Shown one piece after another: positions 34,683-35,704 of a DNA stretch of 35,704 nucleotides. Below the pieces are notes generated by a model. That model worked only from the letters and a program-made list of their open reading frames with translations. It had not been told where the DNA came from and searched no databases. The stretch lies in NCBI GenBank assembly GCA_947470895.1, contig CANIVF010000042.1:1-35704 (forward strand), given 5' to 3'. This DNA is from Bacteroidota bacterium. GTDB taxonomy: Bacteria > Bacteroidota > Bacteroidia > Cytophagales > Cyclobacteriaceae. Position 1 is the first letter of the stretch. Every line of letters starts with the position of its first letter. The position numbers were made by a program, and so were the translations under genes.

Positions 34683-34937
34683 ATTGATAAGCTGGCGCGG
34701 CTGTCTGCCCCACAACGGCAGTACTATTTACCTATAATGGCAAGTACTGAATATGATCAAAGTCAGGTTTTTTAGAAATCTTTATTAGGGTTTTCTATTG
34801 GTTAAAAGTTTGCTTTTCTCTAACTTGTTATCAACGCGGGTTGGCTTTTAATGACCCGAACTTAATAGCGCGTAGTACAATATCCACATGGTAAATAAAC
34901 CATTTTCTTGATTTTTGGCTTATAGAAAAACAATTGA

Positions 34938-35704
34938 ATGAAATATCTGACCCTGATCATTTTAATTACCATAACAAACTTCGTTAACGCTCAGGTCACT
35001 GTTAAGAATATTGAAAATTATGGACCTGAGATCATCCGGGCTGGAGAAGGTGTTTTTGCTGTTACCTCCGATGCTGACGGAGTACTCTATTTTGCCTGTG
35101 ACAAAGGTGTGCTGATTTATGATGGGCAAAGCTGGGAGATTGTAAAGGTAAACAATGAGTTAGGCACACGTTCGGTGGAATACGATTCCATTCGAAATCG
35201 GGTATGGGTAGGTGGACTGGGAACTTTTGGATACCTCCAGGCAAAAGGTTATCATCAATATCAATACATGGATATTTCGAGTAACGTGTTTGCTAAAAAT
35301 TCATTCAAAAAAGTGTGGCAGATTTTCTGCGAGCCAGAGCATGTTACGTTCATTACCTACGAAGGTCATTTTATAGCCACTGATAGTGCGATCATCAGAA
35401 AAGATATCAACGATCATCTACTTTTTAAACTAGATGGCTATCAATATCTCTCCAAACGAGGAGATGGTTTATCCACGATTCAACGCAAGGGAGACCTGCC
35501 TACGATTAAAAATGCCCCTGGCAACATCTTTAGGGTGTTGGCTCTTGATCATGATCAGCACCTCATCATCACTTACAGGGAAGGTGCTTTCATCCACCAG
35601 TTATCAACGGGTCGTGTCTTTCCGTATCAGGCACCTTTGAACGAGCTCATAAAGAAGTACCCGGTCTATGACGCATTTCTATTAAACGAGAATCTCTTAG
35701 TTAT
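34938..35704 (+). CDS. Two-component-regulator propeller sensor, N-terminal part (runs off the window)
   Basis: An open frame starts at the ATG 34938 and is still open at the window end (255 codons). A signal peptide (MKYLTLIILITITNFVNAQ) is followed by beta-propeller-like sequence: ENYGPEIIRAGEGVFAVTSD, GVLYFACDKGVLIYDGQSWE, NRVWVGGLGTFGYLQ, DHDQHLIITYREGAFIH. This matches the exported half of Bacteroidetes regulator propeller proteins, which usually go on to a Y_Y_Y domain, a membrane helix and either a histidine kinase or a LuxR-type DNA-binding output; the output lies outside the window. The 255 bp upstream (34683-34937) between the divergent genes holds no convincing consensus promoter. 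Confidence 0.85.
   Translation, partial: MKYLTLIILITITNFVNAQVTVKNIENYGPEIIRAGEGVFAVTSDADGVLYFACDKGVLIYDGQSWEIVKVNNELGTRSVEYDSIRNRVWVGGLGTFGYLQAKGYHQYQYMDISSNVFAKNSFKKVWQIFCEPEHVTFITYEGHFIATDSAIIRKDINDHLLFKLDGYQYLSKRGDGLSTIQRKGDLPTIKNAPGNIFRVLALDHDQHLIITYREGAFIHQLSTGRVFPYQAPLNELIKKYPVYDAFLLNENLLV

Overview
The window looks like a chromosome segment of an aerobic Bacteroidetes bacterium, probably of the Cytophagales type. I base this on four things: a short primary sigma factor of the Bacteroidetes kind, a subtilase with a type IX secretion (T9SS) C-terminal sorting domain, several upstream regions with the Bacteroidetes -7 box TAnnTTTG, and families typical of the phylum (SWIB/histone-like protein, two-component-regulator propellers, GH144-like glucoamylase with a GH3). 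No rRNA, tRNA, CRISPR array, prophage or intact insertion sequence was seen.

Left part (1-11.3 kb). A membrane-anchored protein of unknown function is followed on the minus strand by gamma-glutamyltransferase plus an SGNH hydrolase, an exported amidohydrolase, a TauE/SafE permease with a GNAT acetyltransferase, and a YdeI-like protein. A long palindrome lies between the amidohydrolase and the permease. On the plus strand YebC is followed one base later by a putative outer-membrane protein, which converges with a large LtaS-like sulfatase-fold membrane enzyme.

Middle part (11.3-18.1 kb). This is a graveyard of eroded genes mixed with intact ones. Between 11.3 and 11.7 kb lie the C-terminal tail of a TRIC/YadS-type channel and a frameshifted small secreted protein, next to an inverted-repeat pair. 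An intact GH3 glycosidase follows a GH144-like glucoamylase that has lost its N-terminus and carries a stop. Two VOC-family genes are broken, one of them with lost start and stop codons, and a DoxX-like gene is frameshifted. A double-DUF1801 protein and an SRPBCC protein in the same cluster are intact. The cluster diverges from an intact GlxA-type AraC regulator whose promoter carries two GCGACAT direct repeats 22 bp apart.

Right part (18.1-35.7 kb). An M1 aminopeptidase lipoprotein, an orphan Y_Y_Y-domain fragment and a cold-shock-domain protein lead to a minus-strand run of desaturase, rpoD and a small hypothetical. Divergent secreted proteases follow (M57-like HEIGH lipoprotein and T9SS subtilase), then a Lys/Ala-tailed SWIB protein. 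Between 29.6 and 31.5 kb is a second decayed patch: a hemolysin III pseudogene, a small CsbD-like gene, and an OmpA-family pseudogene. Next is a two-gene operon resembling NfnA/NfnB (SudB/SudA) in which the FAD subunit carries an extra N-terminal HEAT-repeat half. The window ends inside a plus-strand propeller-type sensor.

The most distinctive items are the HEAT-NfnA fusion operon, the SWIB protein with a histone-H1-like tail, the GlxA operator/promoter architecture, and the dense, multi-lesion pseudogene patches. The pseudogene readings rest on my own translation in shifted frames. Sequencing error cannot be excluded from one sequence, although lost starts and several lesions per gene argue for real decay.
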